A DNA stretch of 64,000 nucleotides. Source: Verrucomicrobiota bacterium. Lineage in GTDB: Bacteria > Verrucomicrobiota > Verrucomicrobiia > Limisphaerales > PALSA-1396. Where the stretch lies: the NCBI GenBank assembly GCA_016200005.1, contig JACQFP010000048.1, positions 1-64,000 on the forward strand, written 5' to 3'. Positions 37,664 through 47,322 of the stretch are shown one piece after another. Position 1 is the first letter of the stretch. The number at the start of each line of letters is the position of its first letter. The notes beneath the pieces are model-generated. The model made no database searches. It saw only the letters and a program-made list of their open reading frames with translations, and was not told the origin of the DNA. Both the position numbers and the translations under genes were made by a program.

Positions 37664-38545
37664 TTACGGCAAATATTTGGGCCAGTCCTTGTATTTGAAA
37701 CGCGGCTCGATCCAGGTAAAGTCACGATCATTCGGGGCCTTTGTCCAATAAAAAGGTGTGTCCAGGTTGTTTTGAGCGGCCGCAGCCGCAGCAATCGTGC
37801 TTGGTTCGAGCCACTTGTGGCCTTCGACGTGTCCGTCAGCGAAACTGATCGTACTCGAGCCGTTGTGGAAGACGGCCACAGAATCCACCCACTGGTGACT
37901 CGGGGCGTCGATGACCCAAGTGCCGATGTTGAAATTGCGCGAGTCAGCTTCTTCGATGAAGGTCATGGTGCGCGCTGACTCCGGCACCTGGTCCAATTTT
38001 CTGATGGGTTCGAGGCCCCCAAAATCACCGTTCATCCCGTCGAGTTTCGAGTAGCTGTCGTAGGCCCAATGAGTCCCAGGTTGACGGCGCTTAAAACGCA
38101 GATCACCCGGACAATGATACGAGCCGAAGGCCGGGCAGTATCGCCAGAGCGGACCTTGGCGCATAGCATCCTGCACCTGGTTCACGGCTTCTGTGACGCT
38201 CATTCCCACATAAGGCATGAAACGCCACGCCGGCCAGTACCCACCGCCAACCATGTCCTCCTGCTTTCCGAAATAGCGCCCCGGCATGGTGCCTTGATTG
38301 TCGTCGGCGTACAGGATCATGGCCAACGTGAGCTGCCTCATGTTACCCTGGCAATAGGCACCGGTGGCTTTCATCTTCGCCTTTGAAAGGGCAGGCAAAA
38401 GCAGCGATGCGAGGATCGCAATGATGGTGATAACGACCAACAGTTCAATTAGCGTGAACGCACTATGGCCGGCGAGACATCCGCGGCGACATGGAAAACG
38501 GTTGCAATCTCTCATATCGATGAAATTATGTTCATGCATGTGCAT
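37664..38545 (-). CDS. Pseudopilin-like H-X9-DG protein
   Basis: This protein has about 293 residues. It has [25 protein letters not shown] with an alanine instead of glycine before the phenylalanine at the cleavage site, and the H-X9-DG motif [12 protein letters not shown]. Start codons at 38545, 38539 or 38515 are possible. A longer frame from 38572 would begin inside the GntR-type palindrome. It lies 102 bp downstream of the large glycosidase gene and is convergent with the regulator gene. The C-terminus is longer than in its paralogues. Confidence 0.85.
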   Translation of the reverse strand: MHMHEHNFIDMRDCNRFPCRRGCLAGHSAFTLIELLVVITIIAILASLLLPALSKAKMKATGAYCQGNMRQLTLAMILYADDNQGTMPGRYFGKQEDMVGGGYWPAWRFMPYVGMSVTEAVNQVQDAMRQGPLWRYCPAFGSYHCPGDLRFKRRQPGTHWAYDSYSKLDGMNGDFGGLEPIRKLDQVPESARTMTFIEEADSRNFNIGTWVIDAPSHQWVDSVAVFHNGSSTISFADGHVEGHKWLEPSTIAAAAAAQNNLDTPFYWTKAPNDRDFTWIEPRFKYKDWPKYLP

Positions 38546-38558
38546 CGAGTCAACCGAA

Positions 38559-38575
38559 AAGTTGTATGACAACTT
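38559..38575. promoter_or_regulatory. FadR-type operator palindrome, copy 1
   Basis: AAGTTGTATGACAACTT is a perfect inverted repeat with 7-base arms around ATG. It contains TTGTATGACAA, which fits the TNGTnnnACNA pattern of FadR-subfamily regulators. It lies just upstream of the pseudopilin start, and a GntR/FCD gene is 1 kb away. Confidence 0.7.
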
Positions 38576-38647
38576 AGCGGCAAGTCGGGCTCGCCGGCAG
38601 ACGTCTGCTGCGCTCGATGCAATTCGTCAAGCCGTCCCGGCGAGCGT

Positions 38648-41600
38648 TCATTTGAGAACTGTGGCGCCCATGAGGCCGAAGACGCAGTCATTGGCGATGG
38701 CTTCCAGCGACACGCGGCGAAGTTCCACCTCGGGGTTCAAGTCCAGCGCAATCAGGTGGGCTTCCGTATCGAGGGCAATGGGCTTCGTGAGGTCGCCCGC
38801 ATCCGTAGAGCCGGCGGGTCCGGAGCGCCCGCCGATGTTCTCAAATCCGTTTGCCGCCGTGTCGTGAAAACGTCCGCACCAAGTGCTCCAGCAGTCGCCG
38901 ATGCCGAAAGGATTCACCAGGTCCACTGGCTCGGTCTTGCCGTTCGCATGGTGTAACGTCACGCGCAAGTTGACGACGTGGCTTTGCGCCGGGAAGGTCA
39001 TGCCGCTGATCATCAGATAGAGTGTCTTGCCACGTGCGTTGACGGGAAAATCCAGTTGCGTTGGGAAACCGCCCGCCAACGTCACCACCCCGATGTTCGC
39101 GCCGTCCTTTGCCGTCTTGAATGGAATCCCGTCCGTGGTCCAGGCGACTCCGTCCGCTCCGACCTTCTTGCGCCAGGCCGCGTCGCTGATTTGCGAGTTG
39201 CGGCTGCCGTGATATTGGAGCAGGTGGTCTTTCCAGTAACCAAACCCGACCTGACTCACCGATGACGGCGGTGGCTGCGCTTTTTGAGTCACCCGCGGCA
39301 ACACGTTCGTGACCGAGTCGTTGAAAGTGGTTGCGAGATCCACCAAAGTCCACGCTGCCAAATCTCCTTTGGTGACTTGCGGAACTGACCACATTTTTGG
39401 TGGAGGTGGGTTGGTCTTCGGTTCGACCAGCAGCTTGATCGGAATCCAAGTCCGGCATGGCGGGTCGCCGACCAGCACGAGCACAAGGCCGTGCCCCGGC
39501 TCGCCGGAAACGACGCCTTGCAACGCGCCCTTCTCTAACCGTGTTTCCTTGAGAATGCTCTGGGGATCGTTCCAGTCCGTGATCCAAAGGCCAGGCAGCT
39601 TGGCGCTCAACCGCTCGCCCTGTTTCATCGCGAACTCTGCGGGCGGGCGAATTATTCGCGGCTCGAATCGAACTTCAATCGTTCCGCTCTGGCTGCCTAC
39701 CGTCTCAACCTGTAGCCAGCTCAAACCGTCGAAGCCCGGCACGATCTTACTCGCCACCTTCGTTCCGTTCACCCACACGGCTCGCACTTTCTGCGCTTGG
39801 AGCGGTAAATGCAGATGAACGCTGGTGGTCATCGGCGAATTCCATTCGATCGAAATCTTCCCTTCCTTCCGCTGCCAACGATAAGAGAAATGCGGAGTGT
39901 CGATCGCGGCATCGTTCCATTCGTTTGGGAACTGCGGAGTCAATCCTACGAATCCATCCGGCCTTTTCGGCACGATGCCGAACAAGCCTTCCGTGATCGT
40001 GCGACCCCACATACTGATGGCGTCGGCGAATTCGTCATTGGCGCGCTGCCGGCCGTCGGCGTCGGCGTGGCACGACAAGCCGCCGGGGGTCGGGCCGTTG
40101 TAGATGCCGCACAGTGTCGCCCGCACGATGGCATAAGCGTCATCCGCCCGTCCGGCCAGATAATCGGTCAGCGCCAGATTCAGTTCCTCGCCGTAAGCCA
40201 TTTCATAGGTGCTGTGCGTGTAGGAACGCCCGTGGTTTGGGAACCAATTCGAGCTCCACACCAGCTTGCCAGCGTTCGGCGTGGTCTCCGATCGCAAATG
40301 CGTGTCCACCCAATGAAGCATCTGGTAAATCTGCAATGGGTCCGCCGCGCCGAATTCAGCGGCGTGGTAAATCGTCGCCAACTCTGGTTCAGCGTGCAGC
40401 AACCTCGAACCGCGTGTGTCGAGATACTCCGCGAACACTCCGGCGCGCGGCAGCCAGAGTTTCTCTTGCATGGCGGCGCGGATGTGTTGGGCGCGTTGCT
40501 CGAACGAGGTGGCGTCTTTGCCAAGACGGCGGGCGAGGTCAGCGAGAAGGTTGTGTGCGCGCAGCATATAGGCCGAGGCTTGCGTACACTGACCTTGGAT
40601 ATACCAGTGCGAATCGCTGATCCAGGTGTTGAGGCTGTTCTCGTAGAGATACTCCTGCTTCGGCTGCAGCCGCCGGTTCTCCCAATCCACGATGCCGACG
40701 AGAATCGGAAAAATCTCCCGCATCAGGTTCAGATCGTTCGTATAATCGAAGTATTGCCGGACCTGATCGAGGAAAACCTCGTTCATGTTGTAGTAAATGC
40801 CAGGATTGTATTCAAGTAGTGAGCCGAGTCCGCCCGCATCTGGACCATTGCGAACCAGACCCAGGCGAGTGTGGTTGAGAATTGATTTCTTCACGCGATC
40901 CGTCCAGCCGTAAGCCGTCGAGCCATACCAGCCGCGCCAGCCGAGATAGGCAAACCGCCACGACCAGCCGCCGTGAAGAATTGCCGAGTCGCCCCACGTG
41001 CCCTCAGTCGCAAACGCCATCATGCGCACGGCGGCATCGAGATGCGGATCGGGCGTGCGGGTCACGATGCGGTTCGCGATGCTGTGATTGCGCGCCTGCG
41101 CCGCGCGCCAGGCGTTGGTCGGCGCGCGTAGGTCGTCGGCGATCCCGCCCCCCAGGCCGACCACGATGAAGCCTTCGTGCGGTTGTGCCGCTGCAAGCAA
41201 AACCTTTTGAACGGCGACGCACCTTCCCTTCTCGCCCGGCAGGGTTGCGGATTGCCACTCCGTGTTTTGTATCAGCACCGCCGGCGAGTTTGTGACGGCC
41301 TCAGGCGCACCGAATCCGTTATCACCCGTCCACGAACTGCCGCCGCGAATCACGGCCTGCCAGTTCGTCAGGTAGCGCGCGGCTGCGAACACTTCATTCA
41401 TGTAAACATCAGACTTGTCAAACGCGCGCCGCAACGCAAACCCTCGCTCGTCCCAAGCGATCACATTTTTCTCGCAGTGGTGTGGTTCGAATCTGAACTC
41501 CGGTGCGTCCATGGAGTAGCCGGTGGAGAACGCGGACGCGCCGCCGTAAGCCCAAACGAGCGCGGCTGGTCCTTCCAAGCCATCGACCCGTACTTTGACG

Positions 41601-42133
41601 ATCAATCCCGCCGAGTCCGCCAGCGGCAGCGCCAAGAGTGAAACCGTCAGGCCGGGAAAACTCGCGTCGTGGATCGTGTATTCCATCCGTCCGTCCACGT
41701 AGCGCACGTGCAGGTCCGACCATTGATGAAACCATTTGCTCGCGCCCGTAGTGCTCAAGCCGATTTGAAGATGGCCCAGCAATCCGCCAGCGGAATGAAA
41801 ATCGAACAGGAAGCGCGGCTCATTGTAGGCCAGCACCAATGGACGGAAGCCGTAACGCTCAAGTTTCCTGAGCTCGTCCGGCGACCAGATCATCGTCTTG
41901 TCGGCCGGTGGAAAGAGCGGACGTCGATGGAGGCGCGCGTTGCCGTCAACCATGCCAATGCGCGAACCGGGGGTCGGCCCTCGTGAGTAGCCGGTCCCGG
42001 AAAGCGAAATCTCCCACCCGCCCTCGGTGGGGCGATAACAGTTGAGTTCGGAGGCCGCGGGGGTTTGGGCGTAGGCGATCAGCGCCCAAGGCAATAGTAG
42101 CACCACGAACGGCAATTTGAGTTTACGGCTCAT
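38648..42133 (-). CDS. Large secreted alpha/alpha-barrel glycoside hydrolase-like protein
   Basis: This 1161-residue protein starts MSRKLKLPFVVLLLPWALIAYAQ, a signal peptide. An in-frame ATG at 42187 would add 18 residues. The N-terminal 350 residues are a beta-sandwich (GLIVKVRVDGLEGPAALVWAYGG). About 370-800 is a helical (alpha/alpha)6 barrel with HGGWSWRFAYLGWRGWYGSTAYGW, NPGIYYNMNEVFLDQ and YEMAYGEELNLAL. The C-terminal about 300 residues form two beta domains, the last with a FWYWKDH-like carbohydrate-binding look. It resembles DUF4450-type proteins. An FadR-type operator lies upstream, linking it to the fucose circuit, so a deoxyhexosidase role is possible. Confidence 0.7.
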   Translation of the reverse strand: MSRKLKLPFVVLLLPWALIAYAQTPAASELNCYRPTEGGWEISLSGTGYSRGPTPGSRIGMVDGNARLHRRPLFPPADKTMIWSPDELRKLERYGFRPLVLAYNEPRFLFDFHSAGGLLGHLQIGLSTTGASKWFHQWSDLHVRYVDGRMEYTIHDASFPGLTVSLLALPLADSAGLIVKVRVDGLEGPAALVWAYGGASAFSTGYSMDAPEFRFEPHHCEKNVIAWDERGFALRRAFDKSDVYMNEVFAAARYLTNWQAVIRGGSSWTGDNGFGAPEAVTNSPAVLIQNTEWQSATLPGEKGRCVAVQKVLLAAAQPHEGFIVVGLGGGIADDLRAPTNAWRAAQARNHSIANRIVTRTPDPHLDAAVRMMAFATEGTWGDSAILHGGWSWRFAYLGWRGWYGSTAYGWTDRVKKSILNHTRLGLVRNGPDAGGLGSLLEYNPGIYYNMNEVFLDQVRQYFDYTNDLNLMREIFPILVGIVDWENRRLQPKQEYLYENSLNTWISDSHWYIQGQCTQASAYMLRAHNLLADLARRLGKDATSFEQRAQHIRAAMQEKLWLPRAGVFAEYLDTRGSRLLHAEPELATIYHAAEFGAADPLQIYQMLHWVDTHLRSETTPNAGKLVWSSNWFPNHGRSYTHSTYEMAYGEELNLALTDYLAGRADDAYAIVRATLCGIYNGPTPGGLSCHADADGRQRANDEFADAISMWGRTITEGLFGIVPKRPDGFVGLTPQFPNEWNDAAIDTPHFSYRWQRKEGKISIEWNSPMTTSVHLHLPLQAQKVRAVWVNGTKVASKIVPGFDGLSWLQVETVGSQSGTIEVRFEPRIIRPPAEFAMKQGERLSAKLPGLWITDWNDPQSILKETRLEKGALQGVVSGEPGHGLVLVLVGDPPCRTWIPIKLLVEPKTNPPPPKMWSVPQVTKGDLAAWTLVDLATTFNDSVTNVLPRVTQKAQPPPSSVSQVGFGYWKDHLLQYHGSRNSQISDAAWRKKVGADGVAWTTDGIPFKTAKDGANIGVVTLAGGFPTQLDFPVNARGKTLYLMISGMTFPAQSHVVNLRVTLHHANGKTEPVDLVNPFGIGDCWSTWCGRFHDTAANGFENIGGRSGPAGSTDAGDLTKPIALDTEAHLIALDLNPEVELRRVSLEAIANDCVFGLMGATVLK

Positions 42134-42495
42134 TTGCCCGAGGCGTCTCTGTGGATTGCGACAAGCAGTGCGGATTCGTGTGGTCATGATCTTCGTGCGT
42201 TAACAATTATCCTGTCAGATTTTGAAGTTGTATGACAACCATGCTGCTACAGCTTGGAATCCTGTCAACGCCGGAGTTGCAACGACTTCTGGATGCGCCA
42301 AGAGGCTGCGAACGATTCTGTTTGCGGCGGCATCGCGATCGCCCCGGTTGCACAGAAAAGAAAAGCCGGCGGTTTCTGACGATCGCCTTATCGGCCATCG
42401 CGCTTACATCCGCCCAGGAGCCCTCCGCTGGACAGTTCCGTTGCAAACCAGAACCAATTGACAGCGCACCCAGCGAAACCGGGGACCGACAAGAG
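42134..42495. other. Intergenic region before the large glycosidase
   Basis: Apart from the operator at 42227-42239 no gene or RNA was recognised between the glycosidase start and the aminotransferase end. Open frames on both strands here lack family features. Confidence 0.4.
42227..42239. promoter_or_regulatory. FadR-type operator palindrome, copy 2
   Basis: GTTGTATGACAAC is identical to the centre of the palindrome at 38561-38573. It lies 40 bp before the ATG at 42187 and 94 bp before 42133. Repetition of a 13-base palindrome beside two genes, with a matching regulator nearby, supports a real operator. Confidence 0.7.
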
Positions 42496-43422
42496 CTATT
42501 TCGCGCAACCGAGCACCTGTTCCACGATGTCCATGCCCACTTGCTTGCTCCAAGCCTTGGCCAGCTTCTCGAAAAGCACGCCGGGTTTGCCATCAGCGAT
42601 CGCGATACCGTTGATTTTGGTCACGGGCGCGATCCCGTAGGGGGTGGTTGTCAGAAAGGCTTCATCGGCATTGATGACATCATGCACCTGGAAGTCGCGC
42701 TCGACGAAGGGAACCTGCAATTTGGAACAAAGCTCCATGACGTTTTGGCGGCTGATGCCCCGCATCGTGTTTCTGGCGGTGGGAGAGATGATGGTACCGT
42801 TCTTGGCAATCAGAAAGTTTGATCCGCCCGTTTCCGTGACGTTGCCCTCCAGATCAAGCAGGAGCGTCACCGCCTTGGGATCGACCAGATGCGTTTCCTG
42901 ATCGGCCAACCACCAGTGCATCCGGCTTCGGCATTTAATTTTCGGATCGACGCACTGTGGTGGAAGATGCCGAATGGATGGTGTCACGACGTGTGCTCCT
43001 TCGCGGATGAGATGTGCCCAATTGGAAAAGGGCAATGGAAAGGTGTGTATGCAAAAGGTTGGTTCCAAATGCACGGCGGCAGCCGCCGACCCGGCGTAAA
43101 CGGGGTTCTCGCCGGGCGTGATGAAAAAGACGATGGCGAGGTCTTCTTCCCGACGAAGTTGCCGAACATTATTCCGGATTAACTCCAGGGAAACCTCCCG
43201 TGATTGGGCGAGAGACATTTTCGGCGTCAACCGGGCATACTTGCAGGACTCGTAGAAGCGGACCAAGTGGTCTTCCAGGCGGAAAGGCTTATGGCGATAT
43301 GTCCGCGCCAGATCCGTGACCGTCGCACCCAGAACGATTCCCAGATCATAAATAGATATTTTAGCTTGTGAAGCCGGAACAAAGCGATCTCGAAAGTAAA
43401 CCAATGGTTCAGTTTTTTTCAT
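42496..43422 (-). CDS. Class IV aminotransferase (branched-chain or D-amino acid type)
   Basis: This 308-residue PLP enzyme has fold-type IV features: VYFRDRFVPASQAKISIYDLG at the start, the likely catalytic lysine K163 in KIKCRSRM, and the cofactor-binding VTETGGSNFLI and TPYGIAPV blocks. The start at 43422 is a normal N-terminus, while upstream in-frame codons to 43482 add nothing recognisable. It could be a branched-chain or D-amino-acid aminotransferase. It lies 133 bp behind the sialidase-VCBS gene. Confidence 0.88.
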   Translation of the reverse strand: MKKTEPLVYFRDRFVPASQAKISIYDLGIVLGATVTDLARTYRHKPFRLEDHLVRFYESCKYARLTPKMSLAQSREVSLELIRNNVRQLRREEDLAIVFFITPGENPVYAGSAAAAVHLEPTFCIHTFPLPFSNWAHLIREGAHVVTPSIRHLPPQCVDPKIKCRSRMHWWLADQETHLVDPKAVTLLLDLEGNVTETGGSNFLIAKNGTIISPTARNTMRGISRQNVMELCSKLQVPFVERDFQVHDVINADEAFLTTTPYGIAPVTKINGIAIADGKPGVLFEKLAKAWSKQVGMDIVEQVLGCAK

Positions 43423-43555
43423 GGTTTTAACACTTGTTTTAAATTGGCTGCGCTTTGCAGCTCTGAAAATTTTGCCTGTCACTCCAGCGAAACGGCGACC
43501 CTGAAGCCGTTGCAGTCGAATCGGGCGTTAACATACATCAGGGTGAACAAATTCA

Positions 43556-46500
43556 TCATGGCCTTGCCTCCACTTTGAAAATGTGTCCCCGGGCGTACCC
43601 ATGCTGAATGTATGAACCATCCAGCCAACAGAACCAGGGGTACGAAGACATCACCAGGATATCGTCGTCACCATCCCCGTCCCAGTCGCCGATCACCAGG
43701 CGCGGGCTGTACATGACGGTCGGTGGGATCGTCAACTTTTGTGGCGGGCCGAAACGCGGATTCGCAACGGGACCGAGATTTCGATACCACTCCATTTGAC
43801 CCGAGGCCGAGACGCCGATGATGTCTTTGCGCCCGTCGCGGTCCCAGTCGTAGGTAAGAGGAATGGCGCGGGAGCCGATGTTGCCAAGTTTTGCACCTGG
43901 CGTGAAGGTAGGCTTTTCGTTGGTGCCAACGTTCTCGAAATAGAAGATATCTCCGTAGGTATCTCCCACAACCACGTCTGTCTTGCCGTCCCCGTTGAAA
44001 TCGAAGGCCGTGACCCCGGCGCGCGCCCCCTGCATCATAGTGAAATCCTTGATTTGGTTGATTGGAACGACCGGCGGACCAACTTTGATCGGCGAGCCGT
44101 TTGTCAGCATCAACATCTCGCCTTTGGTATCGTAATCGGGAGCTTTATTTTTGCCACGGTTGCGGTGCAGGTAAACGTTGCCGGGACCACCGGCCCAGAG
44201 CAGGTCCAAGTTTCCGTCGCCCTCAAAGTCGTACAGATATACAAAAGCCCACTGATCGCCATAAGGCGCGCGATGCGATATTTCCTGCCCTAGCGGGAGC
44301 AAAGCTTGCGGCGGGCCGAAGACGCCATGCGGACCCTTGCCTTGATTTAGGCGCACCGTAGGTGCGGCTTGGCTGTCGAGCGGCGAGATGATTAGGTCCA
44401 ACAGGCCATCGCCATTTAAATCCATCAGTTGCGTCGCAGAAAGAGGCGAGATGCCCCACGGCGCCTCCAGAAGTTGCAGTTTCCACCTGGGCGTTCTTTT
44501 CGTGCCGACATTCTCGGCGAAATAAACCTTTGAAAATGTGGAGATGACAAGATCGGTGAGGCCCCGGCGGTTCCTGCCGAGGACGCGCGCCTGCGCGAGT
44601 ATCTCATGCGGCTCTTCACTCTCATATCGCACCGGCTTTTCCGTCAGTTTAGGATGGGTTCGCGTGCCGATGTTCTCGTAATAGAGGAGAAACTTGTGGA
44701 AGGTGTCGCCGCCGCCCACGGACTGTCCGAAGGAGCCGGACAGGAGATCGAGCTTCTCATCTCCGTTCAGATCCACCGCGCACGGGTGCGCACCCCAAAT
44801 CGTGTCGAGTGGCTTGCCGTCCGCTTCCAGCGGCCCGCGGAAGGTCAATTTGGGCGTACCATCGGAGTTAGTGCCAATGTTTTCGTAAAACCAGATTAAA
44901 CCGGTGATATAACCTCCGAGCAGCAGATCGGGTTTGCCGTCCCCATTCCAGTCCACCACCTCGACCGATGGGGCGTAATCATGGGTGTATTGCGGGGACT
45001 CTGGGCAAGGTTTTGCCGGAACCACGATCTCTTTGCCATCGGCCTTAACATATCCTCGATAGACCAAATTGTGATGTTTATTGTCACCGACGTTTTCGTA
45101 CCAAACGAGACTTGCGGCCCCTTCAATTCCGACAAGGAGATCTTTCTTGCCGTCAGCATTCCAGTCCGCAACACAAGGAGAGGACATCCCGCCAGCATTC
45201 AAAATATTTCCGTCGGCATCTAGCAAATACTCTCCCTGCGTGAACTTCGGATGAAATTCTTTCCCTTCATTTCTGTAAAGCAGGATATAACCGAAGCCGC
45301 CCCCGATGAGCAAGTCGGGTAAGCCGTCGCCGTCCCAATCCTCAACGGTGACCCGGTTGTAGAGGGTTCCAGTTAGAGAGGAATCGGTTATATCCCGCCT
45401 GGGTGAGCCGTCTCCGATAAATCCTTGGCGCGCAGCTTTCTGGCGCTGACCCTTCTTAAGCGCGTTGAAATAGACGGCATAGTACGAGATTCTGCCGCTG
45501 TCTTGCGTGTGTTCCCACACAAGTAGGCCGGGGTTCCCGTTTCCCCTGATGTTGTTGAGGAATGCTCCCCGAGGAAAGGTGGGAACTTTCTCACCAGACA
45601 CGGTCTGGGCACCTGCGGTCGGGAAATCCCAAGGCAGGGACTTATCCAGGAAGCGCGAAGCCCGCTCACCCGTCGTCCGGCTGAAGGGCCAAGGAAGCCC
45701 TGGCAGCGTTTTGCCGGTCGTGGAATCGTACCGGATGACCTGAATACTGTCGAGGTCGATCGGTTGGCGCAGCTTCAGCGGAGCGAATGACTGGGAATGG
45801 CGGTCGAGGTCGAGGCAGGCAGGCGACTCGTCTGAAGAGCGCCCGTCGAGATCTGCGGGCGCAACTTCCACGAGCACACGGTACCGCAGCGTTGGCACGG
45901 CCCATTCAGGCGTGATATTTCGTCGTTCCTCCGCGCGAAGCTTCACAGCCCTGTCAGATGCCATTATGACCGCTGACTTCTTTTCTTCTTCCACCCACGC
46001 TCGATTGAATCGCGCCATGCGGACGTTCGATCCCGCCCCTGAGGTCTCCCACCAGGAGAGGACGATTGTGCCATCATCCGCCTGCGCCGCCGAGGGATAG
46101 CACGCCGTCTTGAACGAGGGCTGCTCTTTGTCCATCACAGGTTCAGCAATGGTGCGGGGCACCGACCAGGTGCGGGCTTCGTCGGCGCTGATGGAAACTA
46201 CCAGGGGATACCGATTCGTAGCACTATTGTCCCAGACGCGCACAATCGAGCCGTCATTCAGCCGCAAGAGGCACGCGGGTGAGTTGAAGCCATAAAATCT
46301 GCTGGGCATGGGCTCCTCCCAGATAAGACCGCCGTTCCGGCTGCGCGTTTCGTAAGGGCGCGACGTGGAAGTGCGAACGATGGCAAACAGATCGCCGTTT
46401 TTCAGTTTGACGATCGCCGGCTCGTCCGCCCCCGCTGTTGAAACTGATGGAGGAATTGATATGTCACCCCCGCGCGTCCAGATTTTTCCGCCATCTCCCG

Positions 46501-47239
46501 ACAGGAGGACCCCGCAGCGAGCGTGCATGGTTGCTTCCCTGCCGCTCGGCTTGCCCTCCTCTGCCGGAACGTCCCACGAGTAGCCCATCGCAACGGTTTT
46601 TTTATCCAGCCAAATCGGCACGTGCACTTTGCCGGAGACGTACTTGTGAGGCATGGAAACCCGCGCCGGCAAAGACCAGCTTGCGCCGTCATCCGCGCTG
46701 CTTGAAACCAAGGTCTCACTTTTCGCAAAAGGCGGATAGGGAGAAGGTACAAATGTGGCAAACACTGATACCTGGGTCCCTACCGGCAAGATGTTGGGAT
46801 CAGCAATGTAACCTTCACGCGGACATTCCATCACCTTGACCGGCTTCGACCAAGTCTTGCCCGCATCACGGCAACGGCACAACCACACGGCCTTCAGATC
46901 CACAAACGCGCAGAAGACTGTCCCGTCCGTGGCGCGCGCGAGATTGGGAAGAAAAGATTTGTCTGGAAGTGCAGTGTCCAAATCAACCCTCTCAAATACA
47001 GGCACGAATTCTGGGCGCACGGAAGCTCCGTCACTTGTCATTGACCAAGCGAAAACGATTCCCATCAGTAAAAGTGGCGCCGACCCTGCCAGCCGGCGGG
47101 TCCATTCATCTCGTCCAGTTTGGTGGATGGAGTTCTTGGTTTCACAGGGCCATCGCCTCCAGGCCACTTGAAAGGCCTGCCCTCTCTGGCGGGCGAGTTG
47201 CCCAAGAGTCGCCACCTGAGCAATGAGTTTGCTGAGCAT
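43556..47239 (-). CDS. Exo-sialidase-like propeller fused to VCBS/FG-GAP propeller
   Basis: This 1227-residue protein has an N-terminal sialidase/BNR domain (about 80-420) with Asp boxes CRDAGKTW, SADDGASW, SGDGGKIW and SADEARTW. A linker follows, then about nine FG-GAP/VCBS repeats (for example DWDGDGLPDLLIGG, DFNGDGKTDVVVGD, DWDGDGDDDILV) with calcium-binding DxDxDG loops, up to the end. A membrane/signal-like segment (PLLLMGIVFAWSM) begins only near residue 56. The first 18 residues lie in a 72-bp repeat shared with 49681-49752, so the true start may be later. It is secreted and probably degrades and binds a glycan. Confidence 0.8.
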   Translation of the reverse strand: MLSKLIAQVATLGQLARQRGQAFQVAWRRWPCETKNSIHQTGRDEWTRRLAGSAPLLLMGIVFAWSMTSDGASVRPEFVPVFERVDLDTALPDKSFLPNLARATDGTVFCAFVDLKAVWLCRCRDAGKTWSKPVKVMECPREGYIADPNILPVGTQVSVFATFVPSPYPPFAKSETLVSSSADDGASWSLPARVSMPHKYVSGKVHVPIWLDKKTVAMGYSWDVPAEEGKPSGREATMHARCGVLLSGDGGKIWTRGGDISIPPSVSTAGADEPAIVKLKNGDLFAIVRTSTSRPYETRSRNGGLIWEEPMPSRFYGFNSPACLLRLNDGSIVRVWDNSATNRYPLVVSISADEARTWSVPRTIAEPVMDKEQPSFKTACYPSAAQADDGTIVLSWWETSGAGSNVRMARFNRAWVEEEKKSAVIMASDRAVKLRAEERRNITPEWAVPTLRYRVLVEVAPADLDGRSSDESPACLDLDRHSQSFAPLKLRQPIDLDSIQVIRYDSTTGKTLPGLPWPFSRTTGERASRFLDKSLPWDFPTAGAQTVSGEKVPTFPRGAFLNNIRGNGNPGLLVWEHTQDSGRISYYAVYFNALKKGQRQKAARQGFIGDGSPRRDITDSSLTGTLYNRVTVEDWDGDGLPDLLIGGGFGYILLYRNEGKEFHPKFTQGEYLLDADGNILNAGGMSSPCVADWNADGKKDLLVGIEGAASLVWYENVGDNKHHNLVYRGYVKADGKEIVVPAKPCPESPQYTHDYAPSVEVVDWNGDGKPDLLLGGYITGLIWFYENIGTNSDGTPKLTFRGPLEADGKPLDTIWGAHPCAVDLNGDEKLDLLSGSFGQSVGGGDTFHKFLLYYENIGTRTHPKLTEKPVRYESEEPHEILAQARVLGRNRRGLTDLVISTFSKVYFAENVGTKRTPRWKLQLLEAPWGISPLSATQLMDLNGDGLLDLIISPLDSQAAPTVRLNQGKGPHGVFGPPQALLPLGQEISHRAPYGDQWAFVYLYDFEGDGNLDLLWAGGPGNVYLHRNRGKNKAPDYDTKGEMLMLTNGSPIKVGPPVVPINQIKDFTMMQGARAGVTAFDFNGDGKTDVVVGDTYGDIFYFENVGTNEKPTFTPGAKLGNIGSRAIPLTYDWDRDGRKDIIGVSASGQMEWYRNLGPVANPRFGPPQKLTIPPTVMYSPRLVIGDWDGDGDDDILVMSSYPWFCWLDGSYIQHGYARGHIFKVEARP

Positions 47240-47264
47240 CTAAAAATTAAAGATTCAATTCCGC
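47193..47264 (-). repeat. 72-bp repeat, copy 1
   Basis: This block is 64/72 identical to 49681-49752. On the minus strand both encode an MLSKLIAQ-x-x-TL-x-QLA peptide that runs in frame into the next gene: a sialidase here, an oxidoreductase there. It lies between a pseudopilin and an enzyme gene in both places. Confidence 0.85.
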
Positions 47265-47322
47265 GATCAGAGACACAATGAGTCAGGCTTGACGGTTCCC
47301 CAAAGCAAACCTGTCTTGAGGT

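Noticed and set aside
39809-40819. Plus-strand open frame of 336 codons
   Set aside because: It is antisense to the large glycosidase and has no domain features.
42207-42822. Open frames on both strands between glycosidase and aminotransferase
   Set aside because: They overlap the aminotransferase end or the operator, their sequence is low in hydrophobic core patterns, and they resemble no family.
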